A DNA stretch of 64,000 nucleotides from assembly GCA_964584595.1 (NCBI GenBank), contig CAZPAM010000003.1, positions 1 to 64,000 on the forward strand, written 5' to 3'. Of the stretch, positions 18,155 to 25,559 are shown one piece after another. Both the position numbers and the translations under genes were made by a program. The stretch comes from Scalindua sp964584595 (GTDB lineage Bacteria; Planctomycetota; Brocadiia; Brocadiales; Scalinduaceae). How positions within the stretch are numbered: the stretch's first letter is position 1; each line of letters starts with the position of its first letter. The notes beneath the pieces were generated by a model. The model searched no databases and was not told the origin of the DNA. It worked only from the letters and a program-made list of their open reading frames with translations.

Positions 18155-19621
18155 CTATAAATACTTTTCCGTATATTCACGGGATAATTCATTATACAAG
18201 TCTTCTGCTTCCTGGCCGTTGCCTTCGCATTTCTTTATCCTTGGCCATTCACTCTTGGGGAACCTGACGTATAAAGGGAAGGTTCTCTGCAGTCCAAGCA
18301 AATCCTCTCTGGAAAGTTGCGGCATGTGTAATACTGTTTCCGATCTGTAATCGCCGGCATGGGCGTCTTTCTGCATAAGTCCCTCCTCGTCACAATATTC
18401 GCGAAGGGCTGTGCCTTTATAAGGATTGTAAAGTGAAACCATAACCCCCGGTACATTTAATTTCCTGTTAAACTCGATAGTCTCAAAAATATTCTCCCTG
18501 GTTTCAGTCGGGAAGCCTATAATATTGTTGGCGCTTACCCTGAGACTGGACTTTTCGAGAATCTTGAAGCACTTTAAAATTGTTACATCCGTCATATTCC
18601 TGCCCAGAAGGGTTTTCCTCAGATTTATGTTGCCACTTTCAATACCAAGGCTTATTCCCTCGCAACCTGAAGATTCAAGGAGTTTAATGTTTTCTTCATT
18701 AACTGATTCAGGCCTTGCTTCAATCCAGAATGGTATATCCACCTCCTTATAACGTTCAATGAATTCGGTTATTCTTTCCCTCTTAGTTGTAAGAAAACTC
18801 TCGGCTACCAGATATGCGAATTCCAGATTGTATCTCTCCTTTTTCTCCTTCATCTCGTCAATAAGCCTTTTGATGCTTTTCTCTCTATAATATCCTCCGT
18901 TATCTGCATAAAGTTTATTAAGCCCGTAATCACTGCAGAATCGGCAACTGTAAGGGCATCCTCTATTCATTTCAAACGTGCCTGTCATAGATATCTTTCC
19001 ACCCATCGGCTTATAAAATCTTCTGGGTTCGAATATAGTCCAGTCCTGAAATGGCAATTCATCAAGGTTGACAGGTGTTCTAATCTCGTTTTTAAATATC
19101 TTACCGTCCTTCTTAACCCACATATTCTGTACAGAAGTTATATCCTGTTTTCCCTCCATCCTTGTACATAGCTCAACAAGGGCGTATTCTCCCTCACCCA
19201 CGCATACCATATCTACACAATCTTCAGCAATAATCTCATCCGGGGCAAAAGTAGCAAAGATACCTCCCACAACCATGGGGACGTTATAATAATTCCTAAT
19301 ACTCTTCAGCATTTCTATACCAAGTTCATAGGTGCACTCTATACAGGACAGGCCTATAATGTCCGGTTTGTACTCTTCTACCAGTTCCTTCAGGTCGTCG
19401 AATATGTCTGTATCTTTATATACCAGGCCGAATTCCTCACGGTCTGTTTTCCTTACCTGAAGGGTATTTGCCCTTGCTTCGTCTCCGGTCTCAGTTGCCG
19501 TCTTGTAAAATGTAGTGTCAAACAGTTTTACCCCAAAACCTTTCTCTTTAAGGCATGCGGACATCAGTGAAAGCCCGACAGGCAGAAGGACATCCATCAT
19601 TGTATTGCAGTTGATATTCAT
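18155..19621 (-). CDS. B12-binding-domain radical SAM protein
   Basis: A 488-residue radical SAM enzyme. The N-terminal 150 residues have the Rossmann-like fold of cobalamin-binding domains (IGLSCIECTYELGIEML, VPMVVGGIFATFAP), without the DxHxxG histidine motif. The radical SAM core follows, with the cluster motif C-x3-C-x2-C at C222, C226 and C229 in NRGCPYSCRFCSDYG. Later motifs include GISLGIESGN and ANNIIGFPTETREN. The family performs methylations, methylthiolations and anaerobic ring chemistry, often on lipids or antibiotics. The ATG overlaps the TGA of the upstream TIM-barrel gene by 4 bases (ATGA), so the two are translationally coupled and probably share a pathway. The substrate is not predictable from the sequence. 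Confidence 0.88.
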   Translation of the reverse strand: MNINCNTMMDVLLPVGLSLMSACLKEKGFGVKLFDTTFYKTATETGDEARANTLQVRKTDREEFGLVYKDTDIFDDLKELVEEYKPDIIGLSCIECTYELGIEMLKSIRNYYNVPMVVGGIFATFAPDEIIAEDCVDMVCVGEGEYALVELCTRMEGKQDITSVQNMWVKKDGKIFKNEIRTPVNLDELPFQDWTIFEPRRFYKPMGGKISMTGTFEMNRGCPYSCRFCSDYGLNKLYADNGGYYREKSIKRLIDEMKEKKERYNLEFAYLVAESFLTTKRERITEFIERYKEVDIPFWIEARPESVNEENIKLLESSGCEGISLGIESGNINLRKTLLGRNMTDVTILKCFKILEKSSLRVSANNIIGFPTETRENIFETIEFNRKLNVPGVMVSLYNPYKGTALREYCDEEGLMQKDAHAGDYRSETVLHMPQLSREDLLGLQRTFPLYVRFPKSEWPRIKKCEGNGQEAEDLYNELSREYTEKYL

Positions 19622-20427
19622 GTTCTGTTCACTAATTCCTTAACCCACTCCATACCTTCTTTGACCTCTTTTGGTATATTGTCGTAGTAGGTATGATTAT
19701 ATTCAAATACTATATTACACTCCTTATTATGTGATAATATTATTTCAAGTGTTTTCTTTATGTCTATCCATCCATCTTCCGTTTTCTGTGAGGGATGAAC
19801 CGGTGTGTGATTATGCCTTTTGGTGTGATCCAGTCCTTTTGTGTTCCACACATGTATTGATTTAGTATGTGGCGCTAAAGTTTCTATATCTTTAAAAAAG
19901 CTGCGGTTTCGTATTCCGGATATAAGGAAAGTATGGCCTATGTCAATACAGATACCTAACTGAGGATGATCTTTAACAAAATCTACAAATTGTTCCGGTT
20001 CGTGAAAATGCCCTGAATATCCCCCGAATTCAACATTAATGGGCATGTTGTACCTGTCTGCTAAATCACGGAATCTTAATTCTGTATCATCTGCAAGAGC
20101 AATTACCTTTTGCCTGTTTTGCGAATCTTCCATCCAGGTGAGGTGCGTCACAACAAAATCAGCCTTCCATCCCTTTGCATAATGCATAGTGCTGTTGATC
20201 AGTTTAAAAGAGAGGGCTCTTTTATTTGGATCGTCATTCAGGAAAAAGGTAGTTACACCTCTATGGGGGAAATATGAAGGTCTGAAGAAGGGCACATGAA
20301 AACTGAAAGGCAGTTTCTTCCTCTTTATAAAAGACTTTAGCGTTGCCAGTTCATCTTCTTGAAAATCAAATATCTCGTATCTATCTAGCCCTGTATGTAA
20401 ATACCCTGCAGGTTTTGCTCTTTCCAT
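19618..20427 (-). CDS. TIM-barrel protein, sugar isomerase/AP endonuclease-2 family
   Basis: A 269-residue protein of the xylose isomerase-like TIM-barrel superfamily. Typical strands are FSFHVPFFRPSYFP, FVVTHLTWMED, INVEFGGYSGHF, LGICIDIGHTFLISG, SIHVWNTKGLDH and NIVFEYNHTY; they supply the Glu, His and Asp residues that bind divalent metal in this fold. The family covers sugar isomerases, epimerases and endonuclease IV; an isomerase or epimerase is more likely given the radical SAM partner. It is the first gene of the pair. A weak upstream context and no clear Shine-Dalgarno box leave the start moderately certain. Confidence 0.78.
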   Translation of the reverse strand: MERAKPAGYLHTGLDRYEIFDFQEDELATLKSFIKRKKLPFSFHVPFFRPSYFPHRGVTTFFLNDDPNKRALSFKLINSTMHYAKGWKADFVVTHLTWMEDSQNRQKVIALADDTELRFRDLADRYNMPINVEFGGYSGHFHEPEQFVDFVKDHPQLGICIDIGHTFLISGIRNRSFFKDIETLAPHTKSIHVWNTKGLDHTKRHNHTPVHPSQKTEDGWIDIKKTLEIILSHNKECNIVFEYNHTYYDNIPKEVKEGMEWVKELVNRT

Positions 20428-20453
20428 ATCGCAATCATAAGTGGCGTTACTAC

Positions 20454-20550
20454 AACTTCCCGCCTAACAGACCGGCGGACAGGTAGTCACTTTAAACTTC
20501 CCGCCTAACAAACCAAGCCTAGCAAACTGGCGGGCAGGTAGGCACTTTTA
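20454..20550. repeat. Two REP-like palindromic units in tandem
   Basis: Unit 1 (20454-20494) and unit 2 (20494-20550) both start AACTTCCCGCCTAACA and end near CAGGTAG-GCACTTT. Each holds CCGCC paired with GGCGG, giving a GC-rich hairpin in an AT-rich gap; unit 2 has a larger loop (AAACCAAGCCTAGCAAACT). A related element (GCCTGCC-CGACT-GGCAGGC) is at 37965-37983. This is the look of REP/BIME-type elements. Confidence 0.7.
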
Positions 20551-20703
20551 ATTTCGAACAGTATACCTGATTTACTGTAACTTGTTAAATATTATATTAT
20601 GTATTTAGAAGGTGATTCAAGGCCTTCCAACGTGCTATTAATCACATATTTCATTTGGCAGTTTCAGCTTGACCATGCTGTTTTGTTGACATATGATGGA
20701 GAA

Positions 20704-21639
20704 ATGATTCTGAAATTCAAGTTAAAGTTCACAATAATATTGATAACGCTATTCGTGTTATTCACAAGTTATCCTTCTCTGGTTTATTCTCTACCTGAAG
20801 ACAAGGATTTCAATTCATATTGGTATAATTATGGTGCGGAAATATCGCGCTTTGAACTTGAACAGAGCAGGTATGGTGAAATCCGTCCCGGTCATGTAGT
20901 CTTAATATTTGTTACTGAGCCGTTTCTTCCTGATATACAGGTAAAATCAGATTTCGAGTCATCCCGGGAAAAGAGCATACCCATCTTGAAGCTCAACCTT
21001 ATCAAAAGGTTTAATACGGGTATTTATGACTACTCCATGATGAAGTCAGTGTTTACTCCAATTCCTTCAGAGCAGCAGCAGTTAAGCAAAACATTAAAAG
21101 TGTCAACTACAAGGCAGGACTGGTGCGGGCATGTCTTCCTGCAATACAATCTTGATGGAGATCACTATAGAGTTAAGCAATATTCGTATTTTGAAAAGGA
21201 GGGTGATAAGACTGTAAACATCCCGTCCGTGCACCTGGAGGATGATATCTGGACGCGTATACGAATTGATCCGGGTACCCTTCCGCTGGGAGGAATTGAA
21301 ATGATTCCCGGAAGTTTCTTTACGACAATACGCATGATTGATTTAAAGGCAGAAAAGGCAGTTGCCGAACTAACAAACACACAGGAAGGAGATGGGGGGG
21401 ATGTCTCTCGGTACACAGTGAGGTATCCATCCCTGCAAAGAACCCTTTCTATCCGTTTCAACCGGAACTTCCCTCACGATATTTTATCCTGGAGCGAGAC
21501 CTATCCGAGCGGTTCGGGAGAGGGAGCGAAGGTGCTGACAACAAAAGCACGGCGCACACATGCCGTTATGGTGGACTACTGGAATAAAAAAAGCGTAAAA
21601 GACCTCAAGCTCAGAAAAGAGCTGGGTTTGATAAAGTGA
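20704..21639 (+). CDS. Secreted protein of unknown family
   Basis: The frame is open from ATG 20599, but ATG 20704 begins a standard signal peptide (LKFTIILITLFVLFTSYPSLVYS) and has GGAG just upstream, so I prefer it (311 residues). The mature protein is beta-rich with segments RYGEIRPGHVVLIFVTEPFLP, KTLKVSTTRQDWCGHVFLQYN, IEMIPGSFFTTIRM and VMVDYWNKKSVKDLKLRKEL at the C-terminus. No membrane segment follows the signal. I do not know the family; similar proteins may be carbohydrate-binding or septum-linked, but nothing in the sequence shows that. A second, broken copy of its C-terminus lies at 23371-23499, so this gene has been duplicated. Confidence 0.7.
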   Translation: MILKFKLKFTIILITLFVLFTSYPSLVYSLPEDKDFNSYWYNYGAEISRFELEQSRYGEIRPGHVVLIFVTEPFLPDIQVKSDFESSREKSIPILKLNLIKRFNTGIYDYSMMKSVFTPIPSEQQQLSKTLKVSTTRQDWCGHVFLQYNLDGDHYRVKQYSYFEKEGDKTVNIPSVHLEDDIWTRIRIDPGTLPLGGIEMIPGSFFTTIRMIDLKAEKAVAELTNTQEGDGGDVSRYTVRYPSLQRTLSIRFNRNFPHDILSWSETYPSGSGEGAKVLTTKARRTHAVMVDYWNKKSVKDLKLRKELGLIK

Positions 21640-21853
21640 TTCATTAAAAGCTCACCGCGAAGACGCTCCCCGGACTGGAAAACGCCGAGGGCAAGCAAGG
21701 GCGCAGAGTTTCAGATAAATCTCAATCTACAATCAACAATAGTCAATCGTCAATCCTTTAGCCTTTCACATATCAATCGTAATCAGGTGGTAAATCTGAA
21801 ATGTCATAACCTTCCTTTTTCTCTATTTAAAATAACGTGCCATGTCACACTGC

Positions 21854-21882
21854 TGTGTCATAGTGTCTCGTGCCATGACACA
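21854..21882. repeat. 8-bp perfect inverted repeat
   Basis: TGTGTCAT (21854-21861) and ATGACACA (21875-21882) are perfect inverted copies separated by 13 bases, and a related ATGTCACA occurs at 21842-21849. They could be a hairpin at the end of the preceding gene's transcript or an operator. No T-run follows. Confidence 0.45.
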
Positions 21883-22089
21883 CTTTCTATCTAATAATTC
21901 ACTAATATCCAGTACGCAGCACTACTCAGAAATCATTTAATATTATCATTATCTTATTCATATGTAGGCACTTAGATCAAATCATAAAGAAATTCTCCTT
22001 ATATATGAAAAGACTGGCATAGTTATTGTTACTTCAATAATCAGAAGTTAATCATATAAAGTGCGTTTTACTGCTCGAATGAATAAAGT

Positions 22090-22124
22090 TTGAATATGAG
22101 AGATTGTTTACTTTTCATCTTATT
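22090..22124 (+). promoter_or_regulatory. Duplicated 35-bp leader, copy 1
   Basis: TTGAATATGAGAGATTGTTT, continuing to 22124, matches the copy at 22346-22380 at 33 of 35 positions. It ends 33 bases before the start of the 45-residue ORF. Its conservation in front of two adjacent genes suggests a shared promoter or RNA-level control element. Confidence 0.5.
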
Positions 22125-22157
22125 AGAATATTTTTATCTTTAAAAGGAGGGTTAGAA

Positions 22158-22295
22158 ATGGATACGACAAAAACAGAAAGAAGAAGAGATATTAAGGACA
22201 TGGAAAGAAGGTATAGGGATGCGTGGGCTGAGAAAGACTATAAGGCAATAGAAAGATTCATAGAGAAAGAAAGAGCCAGAGAGAGAAGATCATAG
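22158..22295 (+). CDS. Small charged protein, 45 residues
   Basis: A 45-residue, very charged protein, almost certainly all-helical (DIKDMERRYRDAWAEKDYKA is typical). A near-perfect Shine-Dalgarno sequence AAAGGAGGG precedes ATG 22158; an upstream ATG at 22104 lacks one and lies right after the leader. The strong ribosome-binding site suggests high expression. It shares a duplicated 35-bp leader with the bacteriohemerythrin gene 128 bases downstream, implying co-regulation. No family is recognised. It might be a partner of the hemerythrins, a nucleic-acid-binding peptide, or a free-standing regulator. Confidence 0.65.
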   Translation: MDTTKTERRRDIKDMERRYRDAWAEKDYKAIERFIEKERARERRS

Positions 22296-22345
22296 AATCT
22301 AGCCACGATTTAAATTCGGCTCTTTCTAATTTCTAGTAGAACCTA

Positions 22346-22380
22346 TTGAACATGAGAGATTGTTTACTTTTCAGCTTATT
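22346..22380 (+). promoter_or_regulatory. Duplicated 35-bp leader, copy 2
   Basis: TTGAACATGAGAGATTGTTT, continuing to 22380, is the second copy of the element at 22090-22124, ending 43 bases before the hemerythrin ATG. The two mismatches are T/C at position 6 and T/G at position 29 of the element. Confidence 0.5.
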
Positions 22381-22423
22381 TAACTAATTTCAAAATCTTC
22401 TATTTCTAAAGGAGGAAAATAAA

Positions 22424-22825
22424 ATGATTGAATGGGATGAAAAATATAGTGTAGGCGTACCAATGATTGATGAGGGGCATAAGAGGTTTATTGACATTAT
22501 CAATAACGCTACTTATGTAAAGAAACATGTTGATAGTCCAAGAGCGATATCAGAGATATTAGTTGATATGACTGCGTTTGAACTAGAGCATTTTGAAACG
22601 GAGGAGACTTGCATGAAAAATTATGAATATTATGATCACAAATCACACAAAGATGAACATGATAATTTTTCTAAAACAATTTCTAGCTACTGTAAGAAAT
22701 TAATGGATGGTGAATTTATAGCTATGGACGAGGTACTTGTAGACTTAGAACAGTATTTAGTTAACCACATTCATGTAACCGTTAATATGTGCCGACTCTG
22801 TTCCAATGAAATTGTAAAGGTCTAA
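22424..22825 (+). CDS. Bacteriohemerythrin with altered iron site
   Basis: A 133-residue four-helix-bundle protein of the bacteriohemerythrin family, which binds O2 (or senses O2, NO or iron) at a di-iron centre. Ligands are visible at H19 (DEGHKRF), H56 and E60 (LEHFETE), H75 and H79 (HKSHKDEH) and H115 (VNHIH). The usual last ligand, Asp five residues after H115, is Val120, with Asn at 121. One bridging carboxylate therefore appears lost, which should change or prevent di-iron binding. The Shine-Dalgarno site AAAGGAGG is excellent. A second hemerythrin begins 1 base after its stop, so the two are an operon. The intact second copy could form a heteromeric pair with this one. Confidence 0.92.
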   Translation: MIEWDEKYSVGVPMIDEGHKRFIDIINNATYVKKHVDSPRAISEILVDMTAFELEHFETEETCMKNYEYYDHKSHKDEHDNFSKTISSYCKKLMDGEFIAMDEVLVDLEQYLVNHIHVTVNMCRLCSNEIVKV

Positions 22826-22826
22826 A

Positions 22827-23258
22827 ATGTTAAAAACCTGTCAAATGATTAAATGGGACGATCAATATTGTGTGGGGATATCGATAATTGATGAGGAGCA
22901 TAAGAAGCTCATTGGTATTCTCAATAAGGCTATTTTTACAAAGGAAAACAATGGCGATCCGGAAGAATTAAGGGAAGAATTAAGGGAAGTATTAAGAGAA
23001 ATGACTAATTACGCTCTTACACATTTCAAAACTGAAGAAACTTATATGAAAGAGTTTAATTATATAGAGTATCAAGACCACAAAGAAGAACACCGGTTCT
23101 TTTCTACTGAAACAATTGCTTATATCGACAAAGTGATTAAAGGAGATTACCAGATTGCAAATGAAATAATTGAATACCTAAAGTGGTGGCTAGTTAACCA
23201 CATTCAGGTAACCGATAAAGAATATGTCGTCTGTTTCAATGAAAATGGTCTTAAATAA
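22827..23258 (+). CDS. Bacteriohemerythrin, complete iron site
   Basis: A 143-residue paralogue of the preceding gene. All seven expected ligands are present: H25, H66, E70, H85, H89, H125 and D130 (NHIQVTDKEY). It starts at ATG 22827 with AAAGGTC about 5 bases upstream, inside the end of the first gene; an ATG at 22845 would align exactly with the paralogue's start but has no Shine-Dalgarno box. A short tandem duplication (units of GAATTAAGGGAA) lengthens helix 2 with EELREELREV. The likely role is O2 storage, delivery or scavenging in an organism with oxygen-sensitive enzymes such as pyruvate:ferredoxin oxidoreductase. Confidence 0.94.
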   Translation: MLKTCQMIKWDDQYCVGISIIDEEHKKLIGILNKAIFTKENNGDPEELREELREVLREMTNYALTHFKTEETYMKEFNYIEYQDHKEEHRFFSTETIAYIDKVIKGDYQIANEIIEYLKWWLVNHIQVTDKEYVVCFNENGLK

Positions 23259-24022
23259 TTTTTCATAAAATTATGTTCATATCTACCACGCCCCAATCCA
23301 CATCTCGCTTGCAATATCCCTGTGAATCCTGATGTTTAATTTTCCTGATCCGATTTTAGAAAGTAATATACTTAAAGGGAAAGATGCAAAAGTACTGACA
23401 ACAAAGGCAAGACGCACACATGCCGTCATGGTGGATTACTGGAACAAAAACAGCGTAAAAGACCTCAAGCTCAGAAAAGAACTGGGTTTGATAAAATAAT
23501 TCATTAAGAATTCTCACGCGAAGGCGCCAAGTACGCAAAGTTTCAGATTAATTTCAATCTTCAATAGTCAATCAACAATAATCAATCGTCAGCATAATAA
23601 CGATTCATGTAAATTTCTTCATGCCATTTGTTTATGTACATTTTCTTTTAAACTATTAATAAATCCTGCCGATAATAAGCTAATGCGGATAGCTCTTTTT
23701 ACCTAAGTATTGAATAATTGTTACACAATCGAACAATTGCAGGCATTAAAGTTGGAAGTTGTCAAAGAAGTTGTTCGTGGGAAAGCGACAATATTGATAG
23801 GGGGAAGTAGTTGTAAGCATTGCTACACAAAGTATTTACATGATTATCCCTGGCAAATCAGCATTTTTGTAAGATATTAAAAGAAATATTGTAACAGATG
23901 GCTCAGTAGTTGCTTATATAGTGTGAAGCTGTCCTGGTGTTTCGATTCGTAATTGTCTGATTCCGCAATTTGGCGGAGCCGGTACATTCTTAATAAATGA
24001 ATACTTATTTCGGGAGAAACAT
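23259..24022. other. 764-bp intergenic region: duplicated gene fragment, repeats, no intact gene
   Basis: Holds the pseudogene fragment at 23371-23499, a CACGCGAAGGCGCC-type repeat and a TCAATC-rich stretch (23553-23590). The remaining 430 bases are AT-rich with no coding frame I can support. A small inverted repeat TCCGC/GCGGA lies about 50 bases before the next gene, whose ribosome-binding site GGGAG ends the region. Confidence 0.5.
23371..23499 (+). pseudogene. Truncated duplicate of the 3' end of the secreted-protein gene at 20704-21639
   Basis: These 42 codons plus TAA encode a near-copy of the C-terminus of the unknown secreted protein (THAVMVDYWNKNSVKDLKLR against THAVMVDYWNKKSVKDLKLR). 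No start codon, signal peptide or upstream coding part is present, and the homology fades at the left end. The matching continues about 100 bases past the stop, so the event copied coding and 3' flanking DNA together. The fragment is a duplication remnant, or what is left of a second full gene after deletion. Confidence 0.85.
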
Positions 24023-24328
24023 ATGAAGATTCTTTCAACTATATTAGTGGCTGTAATATTATTAGTAATTGGTCTCCTGTTACCATCTGCGGGTGTTAAT
24101 AATATGGACAGCAATGTCCACAAAACCTCAGTGATAAAGATGCAGGATGATGAAAACCATTCTCAATTTAAACGTCGAGTTTTCACCAAGCAGAGACGTG
24201 GGTATGGGAGTAAACAATTAAACAAGCAAAAGATTACCAGGCAAGTTGCTGCCGGAAGTCATCATAAAGATTTCATGGCGTACAGTCGTCTGGATAACGC
24301 TGGAATGACCCCTGCCGATTTCAGGTAG
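24023..24328 (+). CDS. Small exported or membrane-anchored basic protein
   Basis: A 101-residue protein with one N-terminal hydrophobic segment (ILSTILVAVILLVIGLLLP), which is either an uncleaved anchor or a signal peptide. The rest is basic and hydrophilic (RRVFTKQRRGYGSKQLNKQK). GGGAG about 8 bases before the ATG gives good translation support. I recognise no family. It is flanked by repeat-rich DNA on both sides and is transcribed alone. Confidence 0.55.
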   Translation: MKILSTILVAVILLVIGLLLPSAGVNNMDSNVHKTSVIKMQDDENHSQFKRRVFTKQRRGYGSKQLNKQKITRQVAAGSHHKDFMAYSRLDNAGMTPADFR

Positions 24329-24370
24329 TATATACCCATCACAAATTGGTTTTCGCTTTTCATTTACCCA

Positions 24371-24428
24371 TTTGATCTTTAGCTCACTTTAGTCACTTTC
24401 ACTCTACAATCAACAATCATCAATCCTC
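24371..24428. repeat. Dispersed repeats: CACTTTAGTCACTT element next to TCAATC-rich element
   Basis: TTTGATCTTTAG followed by a CACTTTAGTCACTT core (24371-24399) reappears inverted at 26235-26263 with about one or two mismatches, and its core also occurs at 2078-2093. Directly after it is a TCAATC/CAACAATC stretch (24403-24426) like those at 21721-21756, 23553-23590 and 25321-25345. Confidence 0.7.
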
Positions 24429-24441
24429 AGTACATCCACGG

Positions 24442-25212
24442 CTAGTGTCTCTCTCGTGGCCGTTTGCGGCTTTCCTTCGACTCGTTTTGGAGCGGCGGGT
24501 ACGGCTCGCCGCCACCGGAGGGCAGGATAGTCTCGTCCTCAGAAGCGACCCATACAAAACGTGACTGCGATTTACTCCCTTTACTTCCTTTGTAGGCGGG
24601 GACCCTGTAACGCCGTACATGAAAGCCGCAGCTCATCAAGAGCTGTTCGTATTCTTTGCTGGGCTCAGTTGCCCACACAGCCAGACTCCCACGTTTGCGC
24701 AGTGCGTGTCGGCAGGCCTGAATTCCTTCATAACCGTAAAGACGGTAGTTCCCTGAATCGGCTATCGCGCTGGGGCCATTATCGATATCCAGCAGGATCG
24801 CATCGAATCTGTTATTGGAACGTGAGATATGAGTCACCAGGTCTCCCATCTTGATCTCAACTCGTTCGTCCTCCAGTAACCGGCCGTTGATTTCCCCGAG
24901 AAATTCACGATTCCATTCGACTACAGCACTCATCAGTTCACTTACCACTACTTTGGTATGGGTGCTGAGCATATCTAGAACCTGGCGTAGGGTATAGCCC
25001 AAACCCAGGCCGCCGATGAGTATGCATGGTGCCTTGCTGCCGGTCAGATGCGCGCAACCCAACCGTGCGAGTTCCAGTTCCGACTCATGCTGTCGACTGT
25101 TCATCAAGTCCAGACCGTTGACCTTGATCGAGAAATCACGATCATGCCGGTAAAGCTCCATCTCTCCCCCGTCCGGGGTCCGGGCTGTGGCTAATCTTAC
25201 AGTCGGTTTCAT
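24442..25212 (-). CDS. Spermidine synthase-like SAM-dependent methyltransferase, GC-rich
   Basis: A 256-residue protein with the Rossmann fold of the spermidine synthase family: glycine-rich loop ILIGGLGLGYTLRQVL (about 64-80), acidic residue after strand 2 (VVVSELMSAVVEWNRE), then VEIKMGDLVTHI and FDAILLDIDNGPS. Such stand-alone proteins, lacking the polyamine-synthase N-terminal domain, are usually annotated as spermidine synthase-like and may transfer methyl or aminopropyl groups. The last 45 residues are low complexity (SGGGEPYPPL, KESRKRPRERH). The gene is visibly richer in G and C than all its neighbours and uses GC-ending codons, and it sits between dispersed repeats. This suggests recent horizontal transfer. 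Confidence 0.75.
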   Translation of the reverse strand: MKPTVRLATARTPDGGEMELYRHDRDFSIKVNGLDLMNSRQHESELELARLGCAHLTGSKAPCILIGGLGLGYTLRQVLDMLSTHTKVVVSELMSAVVEWNREFLGEINGRLLEDERVEIKMGDLVTHISRSNNRFDAILLDIDNGPSAIADSGNYRLYGYEGIQACRHALRKRGSLAVWATEPSKEYEQLLMSCGFHVRRYRVPAYKGSKGSKSQSRFVWVASEDETILPSGGGEPYPPLQNESKESRKRPRERH

Positions 25213-25361
25213 AGTGGTAACATAATAATAATATTTGAGATAACTTGGAAGCGCTTTTTCCCTGCTTTTCCTTAGCCATTCGTAATTCCTTGTTCAATAT
25301 TCGATATTTTTCTTCAGTCTTTTCAATCAACAATCAACAATCATAGATCCATTATCCTATA

Positions 25362-25375
25362 TGCACGTACGTGCA
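25362..25375. repeat. Perfect 14-bp palindrome
   Basis: TGCACGTACGTGCA is a perfect two-fold palindrome in otherwise AT-rich DNA. Its form suits a dimeric regulator's operator or a restriction-modification target. It overlaps the GTG of a doubtful short ORF. Confidence 0.45.
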
Positions 25376-25514
25376 CAAAGGCATTAGATACAGTGCTATT
25401 TATTCAAAAAAATTTGACGATGATATCGATGAAGATATTGAGGTCTTAAAATTAAGGATAGTTGGCACTAAACCGGAATCTACTATTGAAATTAGATTGG
25501 TGTGCATTCCTTAG
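25371..25514 (+). CDS. Doubtful short ORF or gene remnant, 47 residues
   Basis: From GTG 25371 a 47-residue frame reads through IRYSAIYSKKFDDDIDEDIE and ends with IEIRLVCIP. The composition is protein-like rather than random, but there is no Shine-Dalgarno box and no family is recognised. It may be the degraded end of a former gene. Confidence 0.2.
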   Translation: MHKGIRYSAIYSKKFDDDIDEDIEVLKLRIVGTKPESTIEIRLVCIP

Positions 25515-25559
25515 CTAAGATACCATTGATTTAGGTTAATACTCACCCCAAACCACATC

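Larger units (their letters stand above)
21640..22157. other. Intergenic region with repeats and a duplicated leader
   Basis: About 518 bases without a supported gene. The first 115 bases continue the segment duplicated at about 23500-23597 and include a CACCGCGAAGACGC-type repeat and a TCAATC-rich stretch (21721-21756). An inverted repeat lies at 21854-21882. The last part holds one copy of a 35-bp leader (22090-22124) and the AAAGGAGGG ribosome-binding site of the next gene. Confidence 0.55.
25213..25559. other. 347-bp intergenic region with repeats and a palindrome
   Basis: Contains a copy of the ATTCCTTGTTCAATATTCG element (about 25281-25305), a TCAATCAACAATCAACAATC stretch (25321-25345), a perfect 14-bp palindrome at 25362-25375, and a doubtful short ORF listed separately. 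Nothing else is recognisable. Confidence 0.5.

Noticed and set aside
21719..25345. TCAATCAACAATC runs considered as a CRISPR array
   Set aside because: Units are short, irregular, scattered over 3.6 kb and without unique spacers of equal length; no cas gene is present.
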